This document shows, piece after piece, positions 1 to 7,073 of a stretch of DNA of 64,000 nt. The stretch is from Candidatus Brocadia sp. (GTDB lineage Bacteria > Planctomycetota > Brocadiia > Brocadiales > Brocadiaceae): assembly GCA_021646415.1 (NCBI GenBank), contig SOEU01000010.1, positions 1 to 64,000 of the forward strand. Reading direction: 5' to 3'. Under the pieces are notes generated by a model. The model saw only the letters and a list, made by a program, of their open reading frames with translations. It was not told the origin of the DNA and did no database searches. How positions within the stretch are numbered: the stretch's first letter is position 1; each line of letters opens with the position of its first letter. Both the position numbers and the translations under genes were made by a program.

Positions 1-127
1 AAATCTATTCCCACAAAATAACTCATATCTGCTCCTCCTTTCTTACCGTTTTCACCGTTTATTTCACGATGCCCTTATGATACAATTTGGCATCGAATTG
101 TGAAGGAGCCTTCTATATGATTATCAC
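1..127 (-). mobile_element. Left end of an IS110-family element, cut by window edge
   Basis: Bases 1-127 are the reverse complement of the left end of the complete IS110-family element at 56.5 kb: the 100-base untranslated leader, the ribosome-binding stretch and the first codons of the transposase (first residues MSYFVGIDL). Identity to the other copy stops at base 127, directly before a CRISPR-repeat-like GTCTCA. The rest of the element lies outside the window. The near identity of the two copies suggests recent movement. Confidence 0.85.
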
Positions 128-163
128 GTCTCACGTCCTTCCACATCCCTTATTCATCAGGTC
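128..163. repeat. Decayed CRISPR repeat interrupted by 11 bases
   Basis: GTCTCA (128-133) and ATCCCTTATTCATCAGGTC (145-163) are the first 25 bases of the array repeat split by the 11-base insert CGTCCTTCCAC. It lies at the end of the array farthest from the leader, where old repeats usually decay, and touches the IS110 end. No cas-like spacer can be recognised next to it. Confidence 0.6.
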
Positions 164-198
164 GGCCCTGACGGAGATAAAGATAAAGTGAAAAGTGA
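145..198. repeat. 54-bp direct repeat, copy 1 (copy 2 at 689-742)
   Basis: Bases 145-198 and 689-742 are identical over 54 positions. Each copy consists of the second part of a CRISPR repeat followed by a GGCCCTGACGGAGATAAAG-type tail. The two copies bracket the four-helix-bundle gene at 224-586, so either a duplication of the array trailer carried the gene in, or the gene inserted with duplication of its flanks. Confidence 0.75.
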
Positions 199-223
199 TG
201 AGGTAACTATACATAATATATAT

Positions 224-586
224 TCATTCTTTATTCTCTATTTTATTTATCTTCTTGGTCAACATAGCTCGTATTTCCTCACAGATTGCCTCTCTCTGAG
301 CAAAGGTATCTACCGATATATAGTTAAGTCTCTTTAATTTCTCATACCAATCTATACTTTCATTGGCAGATCCTCTGGATACATATAAATAATGCTCATA
401 CTCCTTACCTTTTCGCCTTCCATAACCTTCTGCTATATTTGCACTCACAGAAGAAACGCTCCTTAAGACTTGATTTGATATTATCCTGGCAACTTCGGTA
501 TTTGGAAACTTTTCAGCATCCTTAACAACATCCTCAAATAAACTCATTGCTTTTTGCCATACTACTAAATCTCTGAAATCATTCAT
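224..586 (-). CDS. Four-helix bundle protein (S23/IVS family)
   Basis: A 120-residue protein of the small four-helix-bundle family first known from intervening sequences of 23S rRNA genes (TIGR02436-like). Characteristic features are the opening MNDFRDLVVWQKAM and the central SNQVLRSVSSVSANIAEG followed by GRRKGKEYEHYL. The start at 586 is chosen because AGGAAGGG lies just upstream; an in-frame extension to 646 is a lysine-rich, unlikely N-terminus. The molecular role of this family is not established; the fold is a pentamer-forming helical bundle in solved members. It sits between two copies of a 54-bp repeat inside the decayed distal end of the CRISPR array, which is an unusual location and suggests it arrived as a passenger. 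Confidence 0.85.
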   Translation of the reverse strand: MNDFRDLVVWQKAMSLFEDVVKDAEKFPNTEVARIISNQVLRSVSSVSANIAEGYGRRKGKEYEHYLYVSRGSANESIDWYEKLKRLNYISVDTFAQREAICEEIRAMLTKKINKIENKE

Positions 587-688
587 ATTGATCCCTTCCT
601 TTCTCCTTATTTTATCTTTTCTTTTCACCTTCCTTTTCCCTTTCACTCTGCCCTTTCTCTTTCACTCCGCCTTAAGCGGGCCGTCTCA

Positions 689-742
689 ATCCCTTATTCA
701 TCAGGTCGGCCCTGACGGAGATAAAGATAAAGTGAAAAGTGA
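689..742. repeat. 54-bp direct repeat, copy 2, with truncated CRISPR repeat
   Basis: Identical to 145-198. It is joined on its left to GTCTCA, so 683-707 is the first 25 bases of a CRISPR repeat whose last 12 bases are replaced. The following 81 bases (743-823) are pyrimidine-rich and end in CGGGCC, just as the bases before 683 do, which suggests a tandem duplication of the trailer segment. Confidence 0.75.
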
Positions 743-823
743 GAAAAAATCATTCAGCACGCACTACCATTTTTCATTCTTCCTATCTTTCACTCATCCC
801 TTTATCTCTCACTCCAACGGGCC

Positions 824-1463
824 GTCTCAATCCCTTATTCATCAGGTCAATGATTCACACATGAGGATGGGAATGATGTCCCTCATTTATTTAATGTGTC
901 TCAATCCCTTATTCATCAGGTCAATGATTCACACAGAAAGTCCAGGTATCATGGACACCGCCTACGAAGTCTCAATCCCTTATTCATCAGGTCAATGATT
1001 CACACAGAAAGTCCAGGTATCATGGACACCGCCTACGAAGTCTCAATCCCTTATTCATCAGGTCAATGATTCACACTCAGCAATTGAGGTCTTTGCGGCT
1101 TTATATCGCTCGCGTCTCAATCCCTTATTCATCAGGTCAATGATTCACACTTTATGATTTTTTCGTACTGTATCGGTTGCGCAATCGGTTGCGGTCTCAA
1201 TCCCTTATTCATCAGGTCAATGATTCACACGCCAAGGCACTCCACTTCAGTTCGCGGTTGATACTGAAAAAGTCTCAATCCCTTATTCATCAGGTCAATG
1301 ATTCACACGAAAGCGAATTGAGGGCACTCCAGGCAGACAGCGAGACGCGTCTCAATCCCTTATTCATCAGGTCAATGATTCACACGGGAGGGAGCAGCAT
1401 TATCAAGGTGGCGGTCTAGTACGGGCGTCTCAATCCCTTATTCATCAGGTCAATGATTCACAC
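824..1463 (-). CRISPR. CRISPR array, 9 repeats of 37 bp, 8 spacers
   Basis: Nine identical 37-bp repeats begin at 824, 898, 969, 1040, 1114, 1194, 1272, 1349 and 1427 (plus strand starts GTCTCAATCCCTTATTC, ends ATGATTCACAC). Spacers are 34-43 bp. Read on the minus strand the repeat ends in ATTGAGAC, which fits the 8-base 5' crRNA handle (ATTGAAAC type) left by Cas6, so transcription is inferred to run right to left, as for the cas genes. The leader is therefore at 1464-1671 and the decayed repeats at 128 and 683 are the old end. Two neighbouring spacers, 935-968 and 1006-1039, are identical, so one repeat-spacer unit was duplicated. No spacer source can be named from this sequence. Confidence 0.97.
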
Positions 1464-1671
1464 GGTACCCCTTTCAACCATAATAAACACAAATACTTAC
1501 AAGGCCATTTTCTGTAACCTCCTTTTTTGAGCACCATCTTTTTCTATCACCTCCTTTAAATTTGGACAAAAATTTATTATAATTATCCACAAACACATTA
1601 TTTACAGTTTTTTCTGTAACCACCCCCTCTTTTTGCAACGTTTTCGAGTTTCGTTAACCCATTGCAGTACC
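1464..1671 (-). promoter_or_regulatory. CRISPR leader with likely promoter
   Basis: An AT-rich, gene-free 208-bp stretch between the newest repeat and the end of cas2. On the minus strand it has a TATAAT-like -10 box (plus 1576-1581), which would start transcription about 100 bases before the first repeat; the matching -35 is weak. A 12-bp direct repeat, TTTTCTGTAACC, occurs at 1508-1519 and 1610-1621 and could be a leader protein site. Leader identity rests on position and repeat orientation. Confidence 0.65.
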
Positions 1672-1947
1672 TTACACGATGTAGACATCCTCCACTCTGG
1701 TTACTTTCCCCTGCCCGATAACGTGAATAACCCTTTCACAATTTGCACAGATGGTATATATTCTCACACTGTCGTCCTCCTGCAAGACAATTTTCTTAAT
1801 TCTGGTCACCATTTTGTTCAGGAGACTGCTATCCAATATACATTCAAAGACGCTATATTGCACCCTGTCTCCAAAATCCTTAAGCACCTTTGCCAGTTTC
1901 GTTCTCCTTCCGGTGTCAGGTATGTCATAAGAGACGAGATACAGCAT
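1672..1947 (-). CDS. cas2: CRISPR adaptation protein Cas2
   Basis: A 91-residue Cas2, the structural partner that holds the Cas1 integrase dimers together during spacer insertion. It begins MLYLVSYDIPDTGRRTKLAK, the usual first strand with the conserved Asp followed by the arginine-lysine helix, and has the FECILD strand typical of the ferredoxin-like fold. The start at 1947 gives the normal family length; the open frame continues upstream to 2103 but overlaps cas1 and lacks Cas2 features. cas1 ends one base upstream, so the pair is cotranscribed. The leader and array follow directly downstream. Confidence 0.95.
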   Translation of the reverse strand: MLYLVSYDIPDTGRRTKLAKVLKDFGDRVQYSVFECILDSSLLNKMVTRIKKIVLQEDDSVRIYTICANCERVIHVIGQGKVTRVEDVYIV

Positions 1948-1948
1948 A

Positions 1949-2947
1949 TCATACCTCCTGCAGAAAAGGGATATATCGTTCATTATTCTGAATACTGGCA
2001 GCCAGTTTTTCCGCCTGAAAACGAAAACACTTTCGAAACGTGGTATTTTCTTTGGTTTCTTGTCGAATAAACTCGCGATTGAGCATGCCCTCGTATTCCA
2101 CAAAATAACGCTTCAATGCCTCACGCCTGAGATATACTCCTTCATTGGGGTTTGAGTAAAAGTCCTCCTGTCCGAAAACCCTGTTGTTTACGAGATTGAG
2201 CGTAAGCCGGTCGGCTACTGGGGCTCGAAATTCCTCCATGAGGTCAGAAGCGAGGGATGCCCGCCCATAGTCAATACTATGATAGTAAGCAAGGTATGGA
2301 TCAAAACCCAGTCCATCGAGGAGCGATGATAGTTCACTAAAAATCATAGTATAGCTCAGGGAAAGGAGGGCATTGACGGGATCGGTGGACGGATGCTTCT
2401 TTCTTCCCGGAAAACTGAATTCACCCAGGATCATTCTGCCAAAGGCATCAAAATAAACCTTCGCCGCATTCCCTTCCATGCCAAACAACTGATTGATATA
2501 GGTAGCCGATTCCACATCTTCAAGCTTTGTTTCAAGAGCGGCAATCTCCGTTTCAAGGTGAAGCTTAGGATGATTATACGAAAACAGGCGGACAACATTA
2601 TAGCAATTCATGATCTTCCCAGCCACAATTGCCTTTGAGAGCATGAGCCTGAAGTCATTATCCCAATATTTCTTGAACTGTTGGAGACGCAGGGTAATGT
2701 TTTTGGGTGTAGGAGAGGTTATCTGGCCTATGAGTTTGCCCGTTCGTGTGAGAATGGCCATCTCTATGCCATGTTCAAAGAGTTCATGCACGGCCTGAGT
2801 GGTAAACTGGACGTTCCCGAAGATAAGCACGGCATCTATTTTGTGACACTGCACTTCAAGAAGAATGTTATCATCCTTCTGGACAATAAGCCGGTCACCG
2901 CTCTTGCGTAAAACAGAGTTCTGTTCGGTCAGATAAAGGTTAGCCAC
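1949..2947 (-). CDS. cas1: CRISPR integrase Cas1
   Basis: Cas1 is the metal-dependent integrase that inserts new spacers at the leader end. The protein is about 332 residues, the usual size, so it is not fused to the reverse transcriptase upstream. Counting from the alternative TTG at 2953, the catalytic residues are Glu160 (GMEGNAAK), His225 (YYHSIDYGR) and Glu240 (DLMEEFRAPVADR). I choose GTG at 2947 because AAAGG lies 8 bases upstream and the product then begins like other Cas1 proteins (ANLYLTEQNSVLRK). It sits between the DUF559 gene and cas2 in the same direction. The adaptation module therefore is RT, DUF559, Cas1, Cas2. Confidence 0.95.
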   Translation of the reverse strand: MANLYLTEQNSVLRKSGDRLIVQKDDNILLEVQCHKIDAVLIFGNVQFTTQAVHELFEHGIEMAILTRTGKLIGQITSPTPKNITLRLQQFKKYWDNDFRLMLSKAIVAGKIMNCYNVVRLFSYNHPKLHLETEIAALETKLEDVESATYINQLFGMEGNAAKVYFDAFGRMILGEFSFPGRKKHPSTDPVNALLSLSYTMIFSELSSLLDGLGFDPYLAYYHSIDYGRASLASDLMEEFRAPVADRLTLNLVNNRVFGQEDFYSNPNEGVYLRREALKRYFVEYEGMLNREFIRQETKENTTFRKCFRFQAEKLAASIQNNERYIPFLQEV

Positions 2948-3087
2948 AATCAAAACCTTTCTTTGGAGTAGTGCAGTACTTCTTTCCTCTGATCTTATCC
3001 TTGCCTACATCTTTCATCTTTACATTTGCTAAAAACGCAAATGAATGAACATTGCCCCTCCTTGCGAAAGAGGAAATCGGAAGCAAA

Positions 3088-3492
3088 TTATTTCTTTACC
3101 TCCCCTTTGTCCCCTCCTTGCAAAGGAGGGGATTGAGGGGTGGTTTTTGTAATAATATCGTGTAAGACACCTTTTATATTTTTGACTATGTCATTATTTG
3201 TATATCGTAACACCTTAATTCCCAGAGCCTCTATCTCTTTTTGTCTTTGCCCATCAGAAACAATCCGAGGTTCATAGTAATGAACCCCACCATCAACTTC
3301 GATTGCCAATCTGCGTTCCGGGCAATAAAAATCGACCGTATAATTATTAATCCCATATTGCCTTCTGAATTTTAAACCGTTAATTTGTTTGCCTTTTAAT
3401 TTTGACCAAAGTAATATTTCCGCTTTTGTCATCTTCTTTCGTAAATACTGCCTTTTCTTTGTATGTTCTTTTTTGTTAAACATTTCTGTCAT
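3088..3492 (-). CDS. DUF559 (Vsr-like) endonuclease-domain protein
   Basis: A 134-residue protein with the DUF559 fold, related to very-short-patch-repair and restriction endonucleases. Visible landmarks are LRKKMTKAEILLW, LKFRRQYGINNYTVDFYCPE and LAIEVDGGVHY, where VDFYC and EVDGG carry the acidic metal-binding residues. DNA cleavage is inferred from the family, not proven. It lies between the reverse transcriptase and cas1 and may have been picked up by the adaptation module or be a passenger. Its last 18 residues (TTPQSPPLQGGDKGEVKK) are encoded by a dispersed palindromic repeat, and the purine-rich stretch before ATG 3492 that serves as ribosome-binding site comes from a second copy of the same repeat. 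The true C-terminus may thus have been replaced. Confidence 0.8.
   Translation of the reverse strand: MTEMFNKKEHTKKRQYLRKKMTKAEILLWSKLKGKQINGLKFRRQYGINNYTVDFYCPERRLAIEVDGGVHYYEPRIVSDGQRQKEIEALGIKVLRYTNNDIVKNIKGVLHDIITKTTPQSPPLQGGDKGEVKK
3097..3147. repeat. Dispersed palindromic repeat (REP-like), copy a
   Basis: Contains the 9-bp stem CCCCTCCTT/AAGGAGGGG (3111-3131) followed by GATTGAGGGGTGG. The same unit occurs at 3502-3547, 13515-13548 and, shortened, 13993-14027. Here it forms the coding sequence for the end of the DUF559 protein. Confidence 0.8.
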
Positions 3493-3501
3493 ATTTAACA
3501 A

Positions 3502-3547
3502 CCTCCCCTTTGTCCCCTCCTTGCGAAGGAGGGGATTGAGGGGTGGT
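3502..3547. repeat. Dispersed palindromic repeat, copy b
   Basis: Near-identical to copy a, with stem CCCCTCCTT/AAGGAGGGG separated by GCG. It ends 10 bases upstream of the DUF559 start and on the minus strand supplies GGGGAGG as its ribosome-binding site. A third, weaker palindrome of the same kind (CCCTCCTTCG..GGAGGGG) follows at about 3569-3590. Confidence 0.75.
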
Positions 3548-3639
3548 AAAATTAATTTTTATGCCTTCACCCTCCTTCGTATGGAGGGGAACTTTTACAG
3601 CCTCATATAAAAATGTGAGTATGCATAACCATTTGAGGG

Positions 3640-4581
3640 TTAGGATGAGGATGGGCTATTACTTCGCTTCTTGAAATAATCATCTAAGTTTAATGGACCA
3701 GGATAAAACAGGACTTTTTTCTCCTTCTTTGGGCGATCAAAAGGTACCATAATCATGCTTCGCACGAAGGTAACGCCGAGGAATTTGAATCCGTCTTCAA
3801 AGTTAAGTATTTGTTCTTCATCCAGCTTTAAAAGAAGTTTTCCAAGGGCCTGTTTTGATAATTGAAGTGCATTCTTTGCCTCTTCTGGTTTTTTGCAAAG
3901 AATGACAAAGTCATCAGAATACCTGATTAATCTATATCCTTTCTTTAACAATGCCTCATCCAATTCGTCCAGAAACAAGTTGGCCAGGATGGGAGAAATG
4001 GGTGAACCCTGCGGAATACCTTTTTCTAATACAGTTAATGATTCACCATCCCAGATTTCGGCCTTCAGCCAGAGTTCTATAAGTTTTTGGATATAGGGAA
4101 TAGAGACATATTTTTTGAATTTTGCCAGCAGAAGGTCATGATCCACGCTGTCAAAAAAGGCGTCTATGTCGGCATCCACTATCCAATGATAACCATGATC
4201 ATAATATTCCTTAATCCTATAAACAGCCTGTTTCACTGAACGACCTTTCCGATAAGCAAAACTGCAATCCTCGAATTCCCGTTCAAGAATAGGCTCAATG
4301 GCTTGTAAAACGGCTGCCTGGACAACCCTGTCTCTCACCGTCGGAATGCACAGTGCCCTAGCCTCACCATTCCCCTTGTCAACCAGGATCTTCAGCAGCG
4401 GGAGGGGTGAGTACGTTTGCTCAGCCAGTTCCCTTTGCATGATTCTGAGGTTTATATCCAGATTGCCCTCATATTGTTCAATAGTAACTCCATCCACCCC
4501 CGCACAACCGTGATTCTCCTTAACAGCCTGAAAGGCGGAATACCGGGATGTAAGGTTAATAGCGAAGTTGTTCATGCTCAA
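3640..4581 (-). CDS. CRISPR-associated reverse transcriptase, stand-alone
   Basis: A 313-residue reverse transcriptase of the group II-intron-like lineage. Finger and palm blocks are in order: LCIPTVRDRVVQAAVLQAI (77-95), FEDCSFAYRKGRS (103-115), DADIDAFFDSVDH (136-148), GIPQGSPISPILANLFLD (188-205) and the catalytic YSDD (221-224). There is no intron-maturase thumb, no DNA-binding or endonuclease domain, and no intron RNA around it. It starts inside the last codons of the Csx3-like gene (ATGA overlap at 4578-4581) and is followed by DUF559, cas1 and cas2, so it belongs to the CRISPR operon. In characterised type III systems RT-Cas1 fusions or partners let RNA be captured as spacers; the same role is inferred here but with separate polypeptides. 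Confidence 0.9.
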   Translation of the reverse strand: MSMNNFAINLTSRYSAFQAVKENHGCAGVDGVTIEQYEGNLDINLRIMQRELAEQTYSPLPLLKILVDKGNGEARALCIPTVRDRVVQAAVLQAIEPILEREFEDCSFAYRKGRSVKQAVYRIKEYYDHGYHWIVDADIDAFFDSVDHDLLLAKFKKYVSIPYIQKLIELWLKAEIWDGESLTVLEKGIPQGSPISPILANLFLDELDEALLKKGYRLIRYSDDFVILCKKPEEAKNALQLSKQALGKLLLKLDEEQILNFEDGFKFLGVTFVRSMIMVPFDRPKKEKKVLFYPGPLNLDDYFKKRSNSPSSS

Positions 4582-4820
4582 AATGGATTGTGGTCAAATA
4601 TCAACACGTCTCCGGTTACAGGAGACCGATATGTCAGTTTCTTCGCCTTGCCATGTAGCGCATGGGCAACAGCCAGATAAAGCCACACAGGGGCTTTGCC
4701 CGTTAAAACTATTTCATTGCCTTCGCCAGCCAGGTCAACGACTTTTTTAATATAATTTGACAAGTTTGAAAGCTTGGCGGTTTCAGAGAAAAATGTGCTC
4801 AAGTCTATTTCTTTAACCAT
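4578..4820 (-). CDS. csx3: Csx3-like protein, candidate ring nuclease
   Basis: A short protein (80 residues from ATG 4820; a TTG at 4838 would add six) resembling Csx3. The diagnostic part is VLTGKAPVWLYLAVAH followed by YRSPVTGDVLIFDH, matching the Csx3 pattern of G-K/R-x-P-I/V-W-L, A-H and a DP-x-x-G-x-V-V strand. Csx3 proteins studied elsewhere degrade cyclic tetra-adenylate, so this one may switch off the signal made by Cas10. It is shorter than the roughly 110-residue archaeal Csx3. It begins 11 bases after the membrane CARF gene stops and its stop overlaps the start of the reverse transcriptase, which suggests translational coupling. Function is inferred from the motif and location. Confidence 0.72.
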   Translation of the reverse strand: MVKEIDLSTFFSETAKLSNLSNYIKKVVDLAGEGNEIVLTGKAPVWLYLAVAHALHGKAKKLTYRSPVTGDVLIFDHNPF

Positions 4821-4830
4821 CGATATTGAA

Positions 4831-5724
4831 TCAACCAACCTTTGCTATATGTATCTTTGAGTAAAGCTCTAACAAATATTCACCCATTTTATCTAATATG
4901 ATTCCTGGTTTTATAGCAAGCGGAATAACGTTGTATTTTCCACTTTGCTGTTCTACATATTGAATATCTATAGAGGAATCTAGTGCACCGAAAATCAATC
5001 CAATAGTAATTGATTTGGTTCCACCTGAAATGTCCACAATAATATCGGTGCTTTTTAAGCTTATATGGTTCAGATTTTCTTTTGAATAAATTTTAGAGAG
5101 TAAAGATTTTACTTGTTCAATCAATTCAAGTTCGCCACTTTCAGTTAAGTGGCAAATATTCTTGTGTCCATCTCGATCATAAATCTTTGCATTAGGCATG
5201 AATTTATTGAGAAATTCTTTAATACATTCCCTGTAAGGCATACTATCTTTAGTTGCTAATGGCCATACATATTGAAGAACATCTTTATGGTGATATAATC
5301 CCTTAAACAGTTGGCCAATACTCTGTTCTTTATATAGCAGGCTTATATCAGGTTGTTTTGTGGCTAAAATTATTTTATTTATTTCTTCAGGTGGTTTCTG
5401 TGGTTTACTCAAGGACAAAACCATTCCCCTATGTTGATTCACAACCTGCGAAGTAGTCTCGTCCATAGAACGCTGATTTAAAATTGGTTTGAATTTTAGA
5501 TATATATAACTTATCCATGCACAAAAAGAAAAAAACGGAAACAGATTAATGAATATGTTCAACCAATTGAGGACAAGAGGTCTTTCCGCAAAAACAGTCA
5601 ATAGCAGTTTCCAAAATTCGTATAGACCATTAGTCGCTATGCCTAACCAGGCAAGAGTACCAATACCGGTAATAATAATCTTAGGAGTAATTCTGTCGAT
5701 TCCTAAAATCTTTAGTGCTGTCAT
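4831..5724 (-). CDS. Membrane protein with CARF-like domain, candidate effector
   Basis: A 297-residue protein with two hydrophobic helices near the N-terminus (about residues 14-33 and 52-77) and a soluble Rossmann-like part from about 98. MVLSLSKPQKPPEEI (101-115) looks like the first strand and loop of a CARF sensor, and IIVDISGGTKSITIGLIFGA (228-247) carries the D-x-S-G-G-T-K motif that contacts cyclic oligoadenylate in CARF proteins such as Csm6 and Csx1. No HEPN, nuclease or protease motif is present, so the membrane part is the only visible output. The gene overlaps csm5 by ATGA and is followed at once by the Csx3-like gene. By analogy with Cam1, a membrane CARF protein that depolarises cells, I infer a cOA-gated membrane effector. 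Two helices and length differ from Cam1. Confidence 0.75.
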   Translation of the reverse strand: MTALKILGIDRITPKIIITGIGTLAWLGIATNGLYEFWKLLLTVFAERPLVLNWLNIFINLFPFFSFCAWISYIYLKFKPILNQRSMDETTSQVVNQHRGMVLSLSKPQKPPEEINKIILATKQPDISLLYKEQSIGQLFKGLYHHKDVLQYVWPLATKDSMPYRECIKEFLNKFMPNAKIYDRDGHKNICHLTESGELELIEQVKSLLSKIYSKENLNHISLKSTDIIVDISGGTKSITIGLIFGALDSSIDIQYVEQQSGKYNVIPLAIKPGIILDKMGEYLLELYSKIHIAKVG

Positions 5725-7073
5725 TTTTCATTCTCCACTATTAATTTCACCCATCCTAGCGTGTCCTGTTTGTTGTTTAATAGGTTAACAACCCGCCTTG
5801 TCTTTGGGAAATTACCTGTGTAACTAGTATTTTTCGTGGCATGGCATAGGATATTATCATAAAGGGTTTTATCTTTGTCTTTGACTAACAGTCCCATCGT
5901 AATACTAAAATAACCTTCGTTTTTCCCTATGCGGATAGCAGGGCTGGTTGGGGTATTCTGATGCTTGATACTATGAAGCATAGTAATTATTTGTGGCTTA
6001 TTGAGATTTGTAAAATAGTCTATTTCCTCTCTTAAAAGCCTATCTGTAAATTGGTAACAACACTGAAATACATTTTCTATATCTGAAACCACCCACTTTT
6101 GTTCAGGAGTAAAACCGAGTTTATCAAGAACAGTTCTATTTGTTCTGTTGTTCTCCAATTGAGAGAACTGACACGTAAAGATTTGATCTTGTGTACAGAG
6201 TTCCTGGAAAAGAATGATATCTGTTAAATTACCTTGTGTGTCTCGTTTTTTGGTATTTTCTACCTTCATACTCGAAACAAATAAACATTGAAAAGGGTCT
6301 TTTAACTCGCTGTCTCCTACTTGAAAAACTTTCAGAAGATCATACTTTGCATCACTGTTGTTATTTACCCTGAAAAGCTTGTTTTGCAAGTTCTCTTCAA
6401 TTTTGCCCACTTCTTTTATAAAAATATTTTTAATGTCATTTATTCTTATTTTTGGATATTCTTCATGCCGGATTTTCTTTGTTATCTCATTCAGTCTCTT
6501 TTCACCGAATAGTCTTTTTAATTCCTCTTTTTGAATTTGTTTAAGTTCCGATATTGATAAGTAACTATTACCCTTTCTACCACAAGACGAAAGAATCAAA
6601 AATGTATTTCTAAATTTATTTTGAAGTTCCAACAACTGTTTTTTTAACCATACATAATTTTCATTGCTGCCTAATAAATGATATGCTATTGCCGTCCTTA
6701 TTGCCCCTTTTATTTCTGTACCAGGAATATAAGGTCTATTGTTTTGCTTGATAAAGCAATCAATATCACGCAGATTTCTTTCGGCGGAATAGTTGTTGAG
6801 GGTATATATGGCAACTTTTTTGAATTCGTTTAAAAGTTGAGGCTTGTTGAGTTCAGACTTACAAAATTTAAACCAACTTGGATACTTCTCTGATACAACC
6901 CAATCCATAAAAGATTGCAAGTCTTTCTGGTTTAATATCGTTTTTATTCGATCAAAGTTCATAACAAATACTCTCTTTGGAGTTGAGAAAATATCTTCAA
7001 CGTATGACAGCCCGTTATACTTCTCTCCATTCCCAATATGTATTGGAGATAAGGTTTTAATTTGAAGTTTCAT
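5721..7073 (-). CDS. csm5: Type III-A effector subunit Csm5
   Basis: A 450-residue RAMP protein that caps the crRNA 3' side of the Csm complex. It opens MKLQIKTLSPIHIGNGEKY, the usual Csm5 start with the SPIHIGNGE strand-loop, and has the glycine-rich RAMP loop PYIPGTEIKGAIRTAIAYHL near residue 115. Near the end, SPAIRIGKNEGYFSITMGLL is typical of Csm5 C-terminal parts. It overlaps csm4 by four bases (ATGA) upstream and the membrane CARF gene by four bases downstream. Besides complex assembly, Csm5 recruits crRNA-trimming nucleases in studied systems. Length is slightly above average for the family. Confidence 0.93.
   Translation of the reverse strand: MKLQIKTLSPIHIGNGEKYNGLSYVEDIFSTPKRVFVMNFDRIKTILNQKDLQSFMDWVVSEKYPSWFKFCKSELNKPQLLNEFKKVAIYTLNNYSAERNLRDIDCFIKQNNRPYIPGTEIKGAIRTAIAYHLLGSNENYVWLKKQLLELQNKFRNTFLILSSCGRKGNSYLSISELKQIQKEELKRLFGEKRLNEITKKIRHEEYPKIRINDIKNIFIKEVGKIEENLQNKLFRVNNNSDAKYDLLKVFQVGDSELKDPFQCLFVSSMKVENTKKRDTQGNLTDIILFQELCTQDQIFTCQFSQLENNRTNRTVLDKLGFTPEQKWVVSDIENVFQCCYQFTDRLLREEIDYFTNLNKPQIITMLHSIKHQNTPTSPAIRIGKNEGYFSITMGLLVKDKDKTLYDNILCHATKNTSYTGNFPKTRRVVNLLNNKQDTLGWVKLIVENEK

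Noticed and set aside
588-1419. Plus-strand open frames over the CRISPR array (repeated SLIHQV peptide)
   Set aside because: The peptide repeats come from translating the 37-bp CRISPR repeat; no ribosome-binding site or family.
3640-4581. RT as part of a group II intron, retron or diversity-generating element
   Set aside because: No intron RNA domains, no maturase or endonuclease domain, no msr/msd-like hairpins and no template/variable repeat pair nearby; the operon position favours a CRISPR-linked RT.
4831-5724. Direct naming of the membrane CARF protein as Cam1
   Set aside because: Length and two predicted helices differ from the single-helix Cam1 I know; only functional analogy is justified.
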